From Hesseltinella vesiculosa (taxonomy: Eukaryota > Mucoromycota > Mucoromycetes > Mucorales > Cunninghamellaceae): DNA of 64,000 bases. The stretch's first letter is position 1; the number at the start of each line of letters is the position of its first letter. The notes below the pieces were generated by a model. It worked only from the letters and a program-made list of their open reading frames with translations, made no database searches and was not told the DNA's origin. This document shows positions 1 to 9,315 of this stretch, one piece after another. The stretch is from NCBI GenBank assembly GCA_002104935.1, contig MCGT01000002.1, forward strand, positions 186,001 to 250,000, given 5' to 3'. A program made the position numbers and the translations under genes.

Positions 1-10
1 TTTCTTTCAG

Positions 11-1491
11 GGTGGTTGCCATATGCGGGTTCCTGTCAAACTTTGTCATGTTTGGATTTGCTTCTATCTGGGGTAAATTTTTAAAGATTTTGCAAGACGA
101 TGGTGGACTAAAGTTGTTCTCTTTATTAGGTGTGTTCTCGGCTGCTTTTGCTTCAAGCACCTTGGAAGGCAAGGCCACCACATTGGAGCTGATGGGCATC
201 GGCAGTGTTGCCATTGCCGGGTTGAATTTAATGACCCCGCTCAGTCCTCTCTTGGCTATGTTGGGCGCCCGTGCTGTCATGCTTATTGGCACTGTTCTTT
301 TGTCCCTCGGTATCATTTTGACCAGCTTTGGTTATGAAGTGTGGCATATTTACCTTAGCCAAGGGGTAAACGAACAGCCGGCCCATGTTTGAAAAGAAAA
401 CTGACCCTTCTTTTTTTTTTCAAGGTCCTCTTTGGCGTCGGGGCCAGTCTGGTGTACATGACAGTGGTGGCGGTGATTCCCCAATATTTTTCCACCCGGC
501 GAGGGATTGCGATGGTAAGATTTTTTTTATTTATGACTTGACTGGATGCTCATGTTTTCACATTTTCAGGGTATCAGCTCTGCAGGCACTGGCATTGGCG
601 GCCTGGCTTTGTCGCCCATGGCTAACTCGTTGATAGAAAAGTATGGAATTCCTTGGGCTTATCGCATCATTGGTCTCATGTCATTTGGTATCTTGCTGAT
701 TTCTACCTGTTTAATCCGCACTCGCCAACCTCGGCCCACTTCCTTCAAATTCCCTATTCAATTCTCGATGCTGAAGGATCTCGACTTTGTACTTTGGCTC
801 CTTGGCGCAGCCGTGGCTCTCATGGGCTATTTTACCCCTCTCTTTTATATTCCAAGTGAGTGAACAATAGGACTTCCCCGAGGAAAAATGGCCACTGACC
901 TTTTGATTTTTTTTTTTTAGAATATGGCCTTTCGATTGGGTTGACCCGCTCTCAATGCAGTAATTTGATTGCGATTTGTTGTGCTATGAACGCGGCCGGT
1001 CGTCTGATTTTGGGTTATGTTGCCGATCGAATTGGGCGCTTGAACATGTATATTGCCTCCAATTTGCTGGCTGGCTTGCTGTGCTGTTTGTTGTGGAGAT
1101 ATGCCACAACCTACGACACCATGATTGCCTTTTCAGTGACCTGGGGGTAAGCGGGAAAAGAAAAAACGACTGGGCCATCCTCGGTAAACTCACTCTTTTT
1201 TTTTTTTTTTTTTGCTTCAGTTTGGTGTGTGGGACTTACTTTGCTTTGGCTCCTCCTATTACTGCTTATATTGTTGGGATGGAAAAGCTGTCGTCGGGTC
1301 TTTCCATTTTGTTCTTGGTAAGCGCCGCGAGCTGCACGGGACCTGTGATTGGTGCCGCGATTGAACAAAGCACTCCCGGCAACGGCTACATTGGCGTGCA
1401 AATGTTCTCAGGGGTTGTCTACATCTTTGGTGGTCTGTTGTTTATCATCATCAAGATGCGAAAAACTGGAAGCATCCTTTCTATCCTTTAA
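11..1491 (+). CDS. MFS monocarboxylate transporter-like protein (5' partial)
   Basis: The gene enters the window mid-way: position 9-10 is a splice acceptor and coding starts at 11. Exons are 11-365, 425-514, 570-855, 921-1146 and 1221-1491 (TAA), giving about 408 visible residues. The protein is strongly hydrophobic with many membrane segments. The stretch around the second and third exons (VGASLVYM, then PQYFSTRRGIAM and ISSAGTGIGG) is the signature of the monocarboxylate transporter-like (MCH/MCT) branch of the major facilitator superfamily, where a QYF-x-RRG-x-A motif precedes a glycine-rich helix. Family knowledge places such proteins in the plasma or an organelle membrane as H+-coupled or facilitated carriers of monocarboxylates or related acids; the substrate cannot be read from sequence. 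All introns are 55-75 bp with a T-rich 3' end. The start and first membrane segments are missing because of the window edge, not because of damage. Confidence 0.8.
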
Positions 1492-1874
1492 AAAAGCGCA
1501 TCACCTTTCATCTTGCATCCTTCTTTTGTATCATATTCATTTAATGTCATTATCCTATAGATACTTTTGTAATTTACCCCTACTTATAAACAAGCTCTTT
1601 GCTTTTTATTTATTCTCAAACACTTGACCTTTTTTTTACGTTTGACATGCAAGGTTGTTTGAAAAAGATGCATGACCGAGGCCCAGATCCGTGGCCAAGT
1701 CAAGAAAAGAAAACGCCTCCGACGGTTGCACAAAGCAAAGCTGCATGTGTTTTTTCTGGCTGGCTGGAAAAAAAGGAAGGGGACGATTTCACCCTTATTT
1801 TCTTCTTCGTTTTCTTTCTTTCTTTCTTTTTTTTTTTGTTACTGTTTTGGTGGTGACATCTCAAACTCATTTTC

Positions 1875-4149
1875 ATGTCAGACTCAGAAAACCAACAAGT
1901 TCCTGAAGTGAATGAACGTACGCGATTGCTGGGTGCAGCCACGACAACCACTAGCGCAAGCTATAATGGTCATGTGGAAAGTCAAGTGGTGACGATTGGT
2001 GCATCGACGTCCGTCAGTGTCCACGAAAGCACGGTTCCTTTGGACCAACTCACCGACCACATTCAGCACATTCTTGTTTATGGCGAAAAAGGTACTCGTG
2101 GTAGCTCATCTTCGTCCTCCGTGTGCTCTCAGAAACAAAAGCGGTCGACCCAAATCGTTGTCGGTGACGAGCCCGTGGAAGCCGGCGTCGTCGTTGAAGA
2201 ACACAAGGCTGAAAAGCAAATGCGCAAACGCGACCTGGTGGCTACATCACTTAAGTTTGCTACCGAACGATGGATGGAAGACCAAGGCATGGATCCCGAA
2301 CAAATTATGAACCCCAACACAGCCTCCGGCTTAGGTCCGCTGCCACTGATCCAGCATGCGCCTGCACCTGTCGGCAATGGCTTCCAGACTGAGAATGTGC
2401 AACAAGTCTGGGGCGTGGCCAAGAATGCTTCAGCCTGTGCTGTCCTTGGCCTGCTCAGCGAACGTCGCCAAGGGAAACTCTCCCTCACCCAAGATGGTGA
2501 CGCCACCCTCCAGCGCCTGGCTCTGTCCACCCTCGAACATGGCATCAAGCAAACCTCCGCCAAGGACATGCTCCGACAAGAAATGCTGCTAAAGCCCATG
2601 CTCGGCAACAAGTCCGGTAACGCCACGAAAAAGAACCCCCTAGTGTCATCTCACTTTTTTGCTTATGCTAGCTTTGCAATGGGCTCTTGATAATGATTGC
2701 CATATCTTTTTGGATGATGAAAATGTGGTTGCCACCGTCAAGGTAAAAAAAAAAAAAAAAAAAAACTGCATCGTTTGTTGTCTTTCCTTTTTTGCCACAT
2801 GCAACTCATTATTATTTTTTTTTTTGTTGCAGCAATCGTGGCGCTATGGTGATATCGAATGGCGTTCCAACCCAGACCATCCATTCCAAGCATGGAACAC
2901 AACAAACGGCGGTCGTGACCACTGGCAATCAGCCTTTTCCAAACAATGGATCGCCAACTTTTTTGCTCGATGGGCTTCTCCCAGGTTAGACATCAATAGA
3001 CAAAAAAAAAAAAAAAAAAAAAACAGCGCCTTATTTTTTTTTCTCAAAAGATACCAAGGCCTCATTGGCATCTTTTCTGTGCTGGTGTACATTGGGTTCC
3101 ACTTGGCTACCTTGTTCAATGACGCTTATACCGATGACAGCCTTGCCTCGTATGAATACTTTTATTACGTCCTTGTGGTCTCAGACTTGGTGCTTGAACT
3201 TTGGAAGGCAAGCCCTTGATGAACAGTCAAATCAAACGCCATGAACACAGTTTTCCTTACAGCATTTCTCTCTTAGATTTTGCAACGTCCTAGTCATGCC
3301 CTGCAACAACCGGCTACTTATATCGGCTTAGGTTGTGCCTTGCTCTTGAGCTCCTCGTTTGCAATCCGCTGCTGGGCCATGTGTGCTCAAGATATCCAAA
3401 CCAAATACCGCCTGTTCTATGCTTCCTATATATTTCTGACAGTGGCCACGCCTGTTCTGTTTCTGCGTTTGTTTGTCTGGGTCAATGACGGTTGCTGGCC
3501 CGTGTACAAGATCAATTTCATTGTGCGCAAATGTGTTATTGGTGCTGCCTGGGTTTACCAAGTCGGGTTCCTCACCCTGCTTGGCTTCTGGGTCGGTCTG
3601 GTTGCCCTTCAGCGCGACGACATCCCCCCCTTGTTGATGTTGCAACATTTGATCCTTGGCGCATTGCAGTAAGGAAAAAAAAATTGGCCACATCATGCAG
3701 GAACAGAAAATGAAGTGGCTGCTCACCCAACTTTTTCTTTTTAATCCAGTGCCCCTGAAATCGGCGACACGCTGTACTTCCAGCCCAGGGCGGCCAGCAT
3801 TTTGCTGATTGGTTATTTGTTGGTGATGGTAGTGTTCCTGGGTTCGATGTTGACAGCCTCGTTCTTTGTGACATTGTTTACCCTGCAACAGCACACGCCT
3901 TGGGACAAGAAACAACGTCACATGGAAGCCGAGCGCTGTAGCAAGCCAGCTGTTTATGGCATGTTCATCCCCAACGTCGCCTTTGCCTTGATCTTTGGCT
4001 TCATTGCTTGGCTTATCCGCAAAATCAACCCGCGTGCCTCTCTCGTCTGGCTCAACCGTGTCTCCCAAGTCATTTGGTTCATCATCTTCCTCCCCATCAT
4101 CTTGCTCGTAGGCTTGTTTGATCTCATCTTGTACCTGATCTTCAAATAA
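1875..4149 (+). CDS. TRP/Yvc1-like vacuolar cation channel
   Basis: Six exons (1875-2616, 2672-2742, 2833-2984, 3051-3207, 3277-3668, 3750-4149) join in frame to 637 residues. The N-terminal half is soluble and carries an ERTRLLG dileucine-type motif, which suits vacuole or endosome sorting. From about residue 325 come six hydrophobic segments, with a short pore-like loop (ILGALHAPEIGD) between the fifth and the sixth, then two further hydrophobic stretches near the C-terminus. This order, and the spacing of a YQ-x-L first helix, match fungal Yvc1, the vacuolar TRP channel that releases Ca2+ to the cytosol on hyperosmotic shock. The match is by architecture and scattered residues, so the family call is moderate and ion selectivity is inferred. 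The fourth intron (3208-3276) starts with GC instead of GT. The third and earlier introns hold 20-base poly-A runs. Confidence 0.68.
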
Positions 4150-4536
4150 AAAAAAGCGCCCAACACGACCACGGCTGTTTTATCATCCACACTGACCCTC
4201 AACCCTCCGTGTTTTTTCCGACATCCGTGACCTGATCACCTTGTACCAAAAAAAAAAAAAAAAAAAAAAAACCATGACAGCCCTGGTGAGTATGGTCAGT
4301 TATTTGGAAAAGAGATATAAATCAAAAAGTGTCTAGACCAGAACGGTTCTTGATTCAGTTGTTCGGATGACTTCCTGCGCCGAACAAGTCAGGCGCATTT
4401 TTGAGCTGCTTTTGTCAAGCCATGCTGGGAAACAGGTATGTCTTCAAAAGAAGAAATTGGGGCTTTGGTTTTAATGCGTAGACGGGGTTTCTTAAAACAA
4501 ATCCAATACTAGACTTTACCATAGTAAAATGTGTAA
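4150..4536. other. Intergenic stretch with an apparent truncated gene start
   Basis: After the channel gene there is a 25-base poly-A run (4246-4270) and directly after it ATG at 4274. A four-codon exon (4274-4285, donor GTGAGT) can be joined to 4337-4438 (acceptor TCTAG, donor GTATGT) to read about 38 residues containing TSCAEQVRRIFELLL and SHAGKQ. The second donor is good, but I find no third exon; the sequence then runs into the 3' end of the minus-strand cysteine-rich gene. It is either the surviving 5' end of a gene cut by rearrangement, or chance. Confidence 0.3.
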
Positions 4537-4884
4537 TCACCCATTGTTGCATGGCTCTCCAAAGTTTTTACGGCATGAGCCATTCTTACAATAGCAAGGA
4601 TCTTGGCATCGGTTGTTACATTGGTCGAGAGCTGCTACTGATTGACAACAAACTTGCTTTGGTAATTCAAGTTTGCAATCATAATCCACATCAATCTGAT
4701 TAAATTTTGCCTGCACACAATTCATACATGATGCTAAAGACTGCATGGATGAACAGTCCTCCATAGGATACTTCTTATGGCATTGGCTAATAGGCCCTAG
4801 CAATCGAATCAACATGCATTGTAATCCTTGAGCTGCCACCAGGGTTGTCATGCACAAACTGAAGATCAAAAACACAACTTTCAT
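4537..4884 (-). CDS. Small secreted cysteine-rich protein (14 Cys)
   Basis: A single uninterrupted exon of 115 residues. The first 19-20 residues (MKVVFLIFSLCMTTLVAAQG) are a textbook signal peptide with cleavage probably after VAA or AQG. The mature part, about 95 residues, has 14 cysteines, including C-x2-C, CC, C-x3-C-x3-C-x-C-x4-C patterns near the C-terminus, so up to seven disulfides are possible. There is no transmembrane segment or obvious lipid-anchor site. Small secreted cysteine-rich proteins of fungi include surface proteins, inhibitors and effectors, but I recognise no named family here, and no function is claimed. A TATAAA-like box lies only about 36 bp upstream of the ATG, implying a very short 5' leader. 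It sits at the edge of a gene-poor, repeat-rich block, a common location for fast-evolving secreted protein genes. Confidence 0.7.
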   Translation of the reverse strand: MKVVFLIFSLCMTTLVAAQGLQCMLIRLLGPISQCHKKYPMEDCSSMQSLASCMNCVQAKFNQIDVDYDCKLELPKQVCCQSVAALDQCNNRCQDPCYCKNGSCRKNFGEPCNNG

Positions 4885-4919
4885 TTTCTTTATAGCTTAT
4901 TTTAATAATATTTCAACCT

Positions 4920-4927
4920 TTTATATA
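4920..4927 (-). promoter_or_regulatory. TATA box of the cysteine-rich gene
   Basis: On the minus strand this reads TATATAAA, ending 36 bp before the start codon at 4884. It is the best core promoter element in the area. The spacing would put transcription start almost at the ATG. Confidence 0.5.
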
Positions 4928-4994
4928 GGCTGTTGTCAGGAACCAACTGCCAGGAGCCAACCCCATAGCTCTGGCACTCTCCCTATTGCCCCTT

Positions 4995-5126
4995 TTACAC
5001 TAATAGGGGATATCGGTCACCTCCTCTGTATAACCCCGCTCCAGTACTCCCATGACCTCCTTACACAAATAGGAGATATCGGTCACCTCCAATATATAAC
5101 CCCCTTCCAGTAATTCCATGACCTCC
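4995..5126. repeat. Two-copy 66-bp tandem repeat
   Basis: Positions 4995-5060 and 5061-5126 are two directly repeated 66-bp units. They share TTACAC at the start, GATATCGGTCACCTCC in the middle and CCATGACCTCC at the end, with a handful of substitutions between copies. The pair lies 110 bp upstream of the cysteine-rich gene start, so it could affect its promoter; that is inference. Confidence 0.75.
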
Positions 5127-5204
5127 CTTGCTAAGTGCGTGCGAAATCTTTTCTAACGGATGCTGCCAGCCTTCTAGCTCTCCATTCGGCTTTCTGTGCA
5201 AAAT

Positions 5205-5370
5205 TTGGGGTGAATTTATTAGATCAATTTTTATTTTTTAGCTGACCTTCACCAATGGGCTAGATTTTCTCAGCATCATCATCATTCATGAATTTGCGCT
5301 CTCATGCAACATTTCACATCGATCCAATCACTCAAATATGCTGTACAGCGTTTATTCTTTTTTTTTTCAA
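5205..5370 (+). repeat. Dispersed repeat copy, ~170-bp family
   Basis: It shares an ordered set of words with 41770-41945: a GCTGA-x-C-x-ACCTT start, an AATGG or ATGGATC core, then CATCATCATCATTC, ATTTGC and CAATCACTCAAA, followed by CAGCGTTT and a poly-T. Divergence is about 25-30% by eye. No coding capacity. Confidence 0.55.
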
Positions 5371-5497
5371 AATGACAAAAAAATCGGATCGCACATTCAG
5401 CCTCCGCGCAGCGCCACCTTCGAATTGCCCTGCATGCACCAGCCAGGACTGCACGGTCTATTTTGTCATTTTGATAACAAAAAAAAAGTAAACCCTG

Positions 5498-5547
5498 TAC
5501 ATAGTGGGGAAGGATGACAGATGATATGATTCACACCAAACTGTACT
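5498..5547 (+). repeat. 50-bp repeat, copy 1 of 2
   Basis: Starts TACATAGTGGGG and contains GATGATATGATTCACACCAA. The second copy is at 7632-7681, 2.1 kb downstream in the same orientation, with about four differences over 50 bp. Confidence 0.7.
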
Positions 5548-5814
5548 TGGAAGACAGTGAAGAACTAGGCTCACCTAAAAAAAGATGGGCCTTCCTTGCA
5601 AAATGGCTGGGCAGCCATGATTTCTGGTTGTTCTAGCTTGGAACCACGTCCCATACAAAGCTTTTTATTGTGACTTCCATCCCACCTCATCAAGTATCAG
5701 TTACATGCAAAAGATTGGACGCTTAAATTTTTGATGAAAATGGAGGATTTTTTGACCAGGTCGCCAGAGAGACCTTTGCTTTTTACAAAAAAAGATATTA
5801 CTCTATTGCAGTTT

Positions 5815-5935
5815 TGAATGAATGAATCAAGATTAAATTTTGCATGGGTTCAGGTTTTAATGCAATATATGGATAGTGAAAAAATCAAGTCAATCTATGA
5901 AGGTTGCCCAGCCAATTTGGTATCAAGTAGTTTTT
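5815..5935 (-). repeat. Dispersed repeat copy, ~170-bp family (partial)
   Basis: The inverse-orientation core GAAGGTTGCCCAGCCAA at about 5899-5915, preceded by GAATGAATCAAG and AAATTTTGCATGG, matches the copies at 42655-42800 and 43450-43575. Only part of the family consensus is present. Confidence 0.5.
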
Positions 5936-6748
5936 GGGACCTCCTTTTCCCCAGCCTAAAAAAAAAAGGCAAAACGAAAAAAAAAAAAAAAAAAAAATAT
6001 TACAATGTCCGACACGGTTTTCTTTTTTCAGCCAAAAAAAAAGGGACCTCCACCCCAAACTGCTCGGGCTGATCGCCCTTGGTGAGAATTGACCAGTGTT
6101 AAAAATCACAACCCACCTCGATCACTTCCTCCAGAGCTAGACCAAGTTTTCTCCTGCCCAAACTTGCCTGCCGTAAGCTGCGTCCAAGCCCAACCTCTAA
6201 CAATTTCCTCTTTTTTTTTTTTTTTTTTTTTCTTTTTTTCCAGAGAGTGTCTCTTCTCTTGGCCCGGAAAAATCCCAATATCATTTTTTCCGCTCTTCCA
6301 ATGGCACCGTTAGAAAGCTAACCTTCACAGCTATCCATAGAACCAAAGCGCATGAAAAAAGGAGCAATATTGAAGGTGATATGAGGGAATCAGTATCGGG
6401 CAGGTGGGCGGGCAAGGTTGGCAAAGGCTGGCAGTAGCCCAGTGCCTACAGCGTCGGCCACGTTGAACCAGCATAGAATGATGACCTTCATTTATGATTT
6501 TTCTGCATCCGTGAAAATTTTGACATTGATCCATTCATTCTAAAGCGTTGGGTAGTTAAATGTGCTTATTTTTTCGGTCATAAAATTCAGTAAAGAACGA
6601 GATGCAAGTAAACATCTTTTATTGTGAATAAAAAAAAAAGTGTGCCAATGAAAAGGACTGGCACACCAATCAACAGACTCCAAGAGGAGAGAGGAAGGCC
6701 CACCACCACCCGCCATCCTTTAGCGATGCAGGATGACGCAAAGAGGCA

Positions 6749-7010
6749 ACCACACCAAGGCACCTTCATAGCAAGGCACCACCACACCAAGGCACCTTCA
6801 TAGCAAGGCACCACCACACCAAGGCACCTTCATAGCAAGGCACCTTCATAGCAAGGCACCTTCATAGCAAGGCACCACCACACCAAGGCACCACCACACC
6901 AAGGCACCACCACACCAAGGCACCACCACACCAAGGCACCACCACACCAAGGCACCACCACACCAAGGCACCACCACACCAAGGCACCACCACACCAAGG
7001 CACCACCACA
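6749..7010. repeat. 16-bp minisatellite, 16 units of two types
   Basis: Sixteen contiguous 16-bp units run from 6749 to 7004, followed by six bases of a seventeenth. Unit A is accacaccaaggcacc and unit B is ttcatagcaaggcacc; they share the last nine bases. The order is A B A B A B B B and then eight A. Units of one type are identical to each other as far as I can read. The length is not a multiple of three, so it is not a coding repeat. The array follows a non-coding run that begins with a poly-A tract near 6630. Confidence 0.93.
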
Positions 7011-7631
7011 TCATGAAGCAGTCAGCTAACTATCCGTAGATAATTAAATTCCTATGGCAAACACGGGCACAATCAGAGATCTATTGATCCGTCATGTACG
7101 GGCGCGCCACCAGAAGGCAAGTTCCTTGCTAGGACAGTCTGCAACATGCATGTGGACTCGAGACATCACGGTAGCCTTTTGAAAAGAAGTTGAAAAAAAA
7201 CTATGTAAGCCTTGCTTCTTTTTTCATGCGTCAAACTTACTTGATATCAGGCATCAACACATTCATAACGTAACATTGTCCATCAGGGCCCAGATGATAA
7301 CTTCTTGAAGTAAACAAACAAAAGAGATAAAAAGAGTGAGTTGCTGCTCTTTTTTTGTACTCTTTTCCGAGGATTAGCATACAACAAGTATGCCAATAAT
7401 AGATTACCTTGCACCAAGCATCCTCATTGCATTTTAGACTAGGCCATTTAGCGGTTGTCAACAGAGATTCCAAGTTTTCATTGAAAAAAACAAACAAACA
7501 AAAGAAAAAAAGTGCGCCTAGGCTTACCCACCATGGTTACTGGTTGACCTGTTTACTGCGGCTGGGATTCAATTCTGGTCAAGCGCAGCGTGTGCTGGGA
7601 GAGTGGCCAGCTCCAGCCGTTGCGTTTTTGG

Positions 7632-7681
7632 TACATAGTGGGAGAGGATGGCAGATGATATGATTCACACCAAACTTTACT
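7632..7681 (+). repeat. 50-bp repeat, copy 2 of 2
   Basis: Begins TACATAGTGGGAG and matches 5498-5547 in the same orientation with about four substitutions. Confidence 0.7.
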
Positions 7682-7783
7682 CTTCACTCAGTTGCGTACC
7701 GTAGATCTCGAGTTTTGCTGGTTTGCAAAAACAGGCATTGTAACAATTTTTTGGCTGAGCCAAAGCCCAACTGTTTTTTTTAT

Positions 7784-7915
7784 TCAATACTTGGTGACAT
7801 CACCTTTGGCATCAAGAACCGCTTGTAAACGGCGGGGATTGCTGTGAACAACCTTTCTACAATGGCCAGAAACTTCAGGGAGCTACCACACGTCTTGAAG
7901 ACAGTCCCAAAGGTC
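7784..7915 (-). pseudogene. Tc1/mariner transposase C-terminal remnant
   Basis: Reading the minus strand toward a TGA at 7784-7786 gives NPRRLQAVLDAKGDVTKY and then the stop. Tc1-type transposases characteristically end in a MPRR..AVI.AKGG.TKY motif, so this is a recognisable C-terminus. Going upstream in the same frame there is QDVW and then a TAG, and beyond about 7915 (a run of nine G/C bases) no DDE-domain residues can be followed. It is therefore a short, disabled fragment, not an active element. A nearby plus-strand frame (about 8092-8205) reads like a helix-turn-helix, but its orientation is opposite, so the two are not simply one gene. Confidence 0.6.
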
Positions 7916-9315
7916 ATGCGTACGGTACCGGGGGGGGGGCTTGTCGTAGGCAGCAAGCAGCTGGGTTGTGATCCATGTATTGGAAAAACCACGCAAGTGA
8001 GTTATTGGTATGAGTATATATTTTTGAGCTGGTCGTTGAAGTGACAAGCGAAATTTAACATAAAAGGAGCGACCTCCGACCTATTTGTTGCAGCTTATCA
8101 TTTGCCGTGCTGAGACAAGGAAGACTGCCAGTGAGTTGGGGGATACGTTGGGGAGCGTCGTTGACCGGCTGAAGGGAGGGCGTAAAAGTAGGCGCGTGAA
8201 TTGCCCTTTTTCATTTGCCATCACTAATTGCTAACGACCATTCAAAGAGAAATTTCTGATTTTGACAGAATCTATTTTCGGTTATCGATTGTGTCTTTGC
8301 GGCATGGGTGTTTTCTGCTCTTATCAGTTAGACATGAATTATGCCCTCATTCGAAAGCAAACAAAATAAGAGGTCGAAACATGAGATTTTTAACCATTCC
8401 TAAAGCCAAAGAAGAAAAAATCGAGTAAATTGGAACAAAAAATGCTCACCAGCAGGTACCGGCAGCCGGAAAGGTTACCTACAAAAACGTAAGCACACAT
8501 TGAGTGACAATCTTTCTTGCGGGATGAAGCTAATATTGCTCAGTACGTAGAGCTCAGTTCGATGGGATGCTTAATGTTGACCTTCGTTTTGGAACTGGAC
8601 TACCGGTGCATCGCACCTGCTTTCACTGATGAGAGATAAGCCTGGACTCTGATAAAAAAAATAACAATGCAGTTTTTATCAGTAGACATAGGATCCAACG
8701 GAGACAGTGCATCTGGAGCATCAGGTATATTCCCCACATTCATTCATGGCACCCAAGGAATTTCTTGAAGATCGACAGGACAAAACAGGAATTCGCCCAC
8801 GGACATTTTATTTGGCACCATTACTTGAGAATGACAATTCTTGCTTTGCCCCTAATTTTTTGTGACATGAAAATGAATCGTCACGACAGAGACTGCTTGA
8901 AAGATGAAAAGGAAGGTGTCCTTGTAAAAGCGTCAGAGAAGCATATGATGTCAAGAAAATAAGAGTGAAAACAAAATGCAGGCATGATTTCTGGCAATTT
9001 TTTTTTGACAGATGTCCAAAACGGGTTAACAGGGCCAATCCCAACTGTCCAATCAGACGTTGCCCTTGCAATCACTCTTTTTTTTTTTTGTTCCCCCTTT
9101 CCATTTTCTTTTTTTTTTTTCTCTCTCTTCTCTCATCTTTTCATTTCATTTACTTGGGCTAGAAGGTAAAAAATAAGAGGGATCTGTCCTATTTATCCAT
9201 CGGCATTCCTTCCAGTGTAAACCGTGACCACATCAATTCCTTGCTTGGCTTAACCTGCCTGATCTTTTTCCCTTTGTAGTCCAACCCTCTCTCGCCTCTC
9301 CCATCCATCAGAAAC

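Larger units (their letters stand above)
5127..6748. other. Gene-poor stretch with dispersed repeats
   Basis: No convincing gene. It holds two copies of the ~170-bp dispersed repeat (5205-5370 and, inverted, 5815-5935), one copy of a 50-bp repeat (5498-5547), and poly-A/T runs (5970-5996, 6210-6232). Short open frames here are low-complexity or shadow frames. Confidence 0.6.
7011..9315. other. Gene-poor stretch with transposon remnants
   Basis: Apart from the 50-bp repeat at 7632, a Tc1/mariner remnant at 7784-7915 and a possible helix-turn-helix remnant near 8090-8210, I see no gene. The last 200 bp before 9316 are pyrimidine-rich and serve as the promoter and leader region of the ArfGAP gene. 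Confidence 0.55.

Noticed and set aside
1599..1951. Overlapping short frames between the transporter and the channel
   Set aside because: They are low-complexity Phe/Lys frames created by T and A runs in the intergenic region.
6749..7010. Regular 16-bp units resembling a CRISPR array
   Set aside because: There are no unique spacers between the units; it is a contiguous minisatellite in a eukaryotic genome.
7545..7610. tRNA-like or SINE-like B box (minus strand GAATTGAATCCCAGC)
   Set aside because: The upstream part lacks a convincing A box and no poly-A tail or target duplication follows.
8092..8205. Helix-turn-helix-like frame (RAETRKTASELGDTLGSVVD) as the N-terminus of the Tc1 element
   Set aside because: It is on the opposite strand to the Tc1 C-terminal fragment and has no start or following exon; too little to call.
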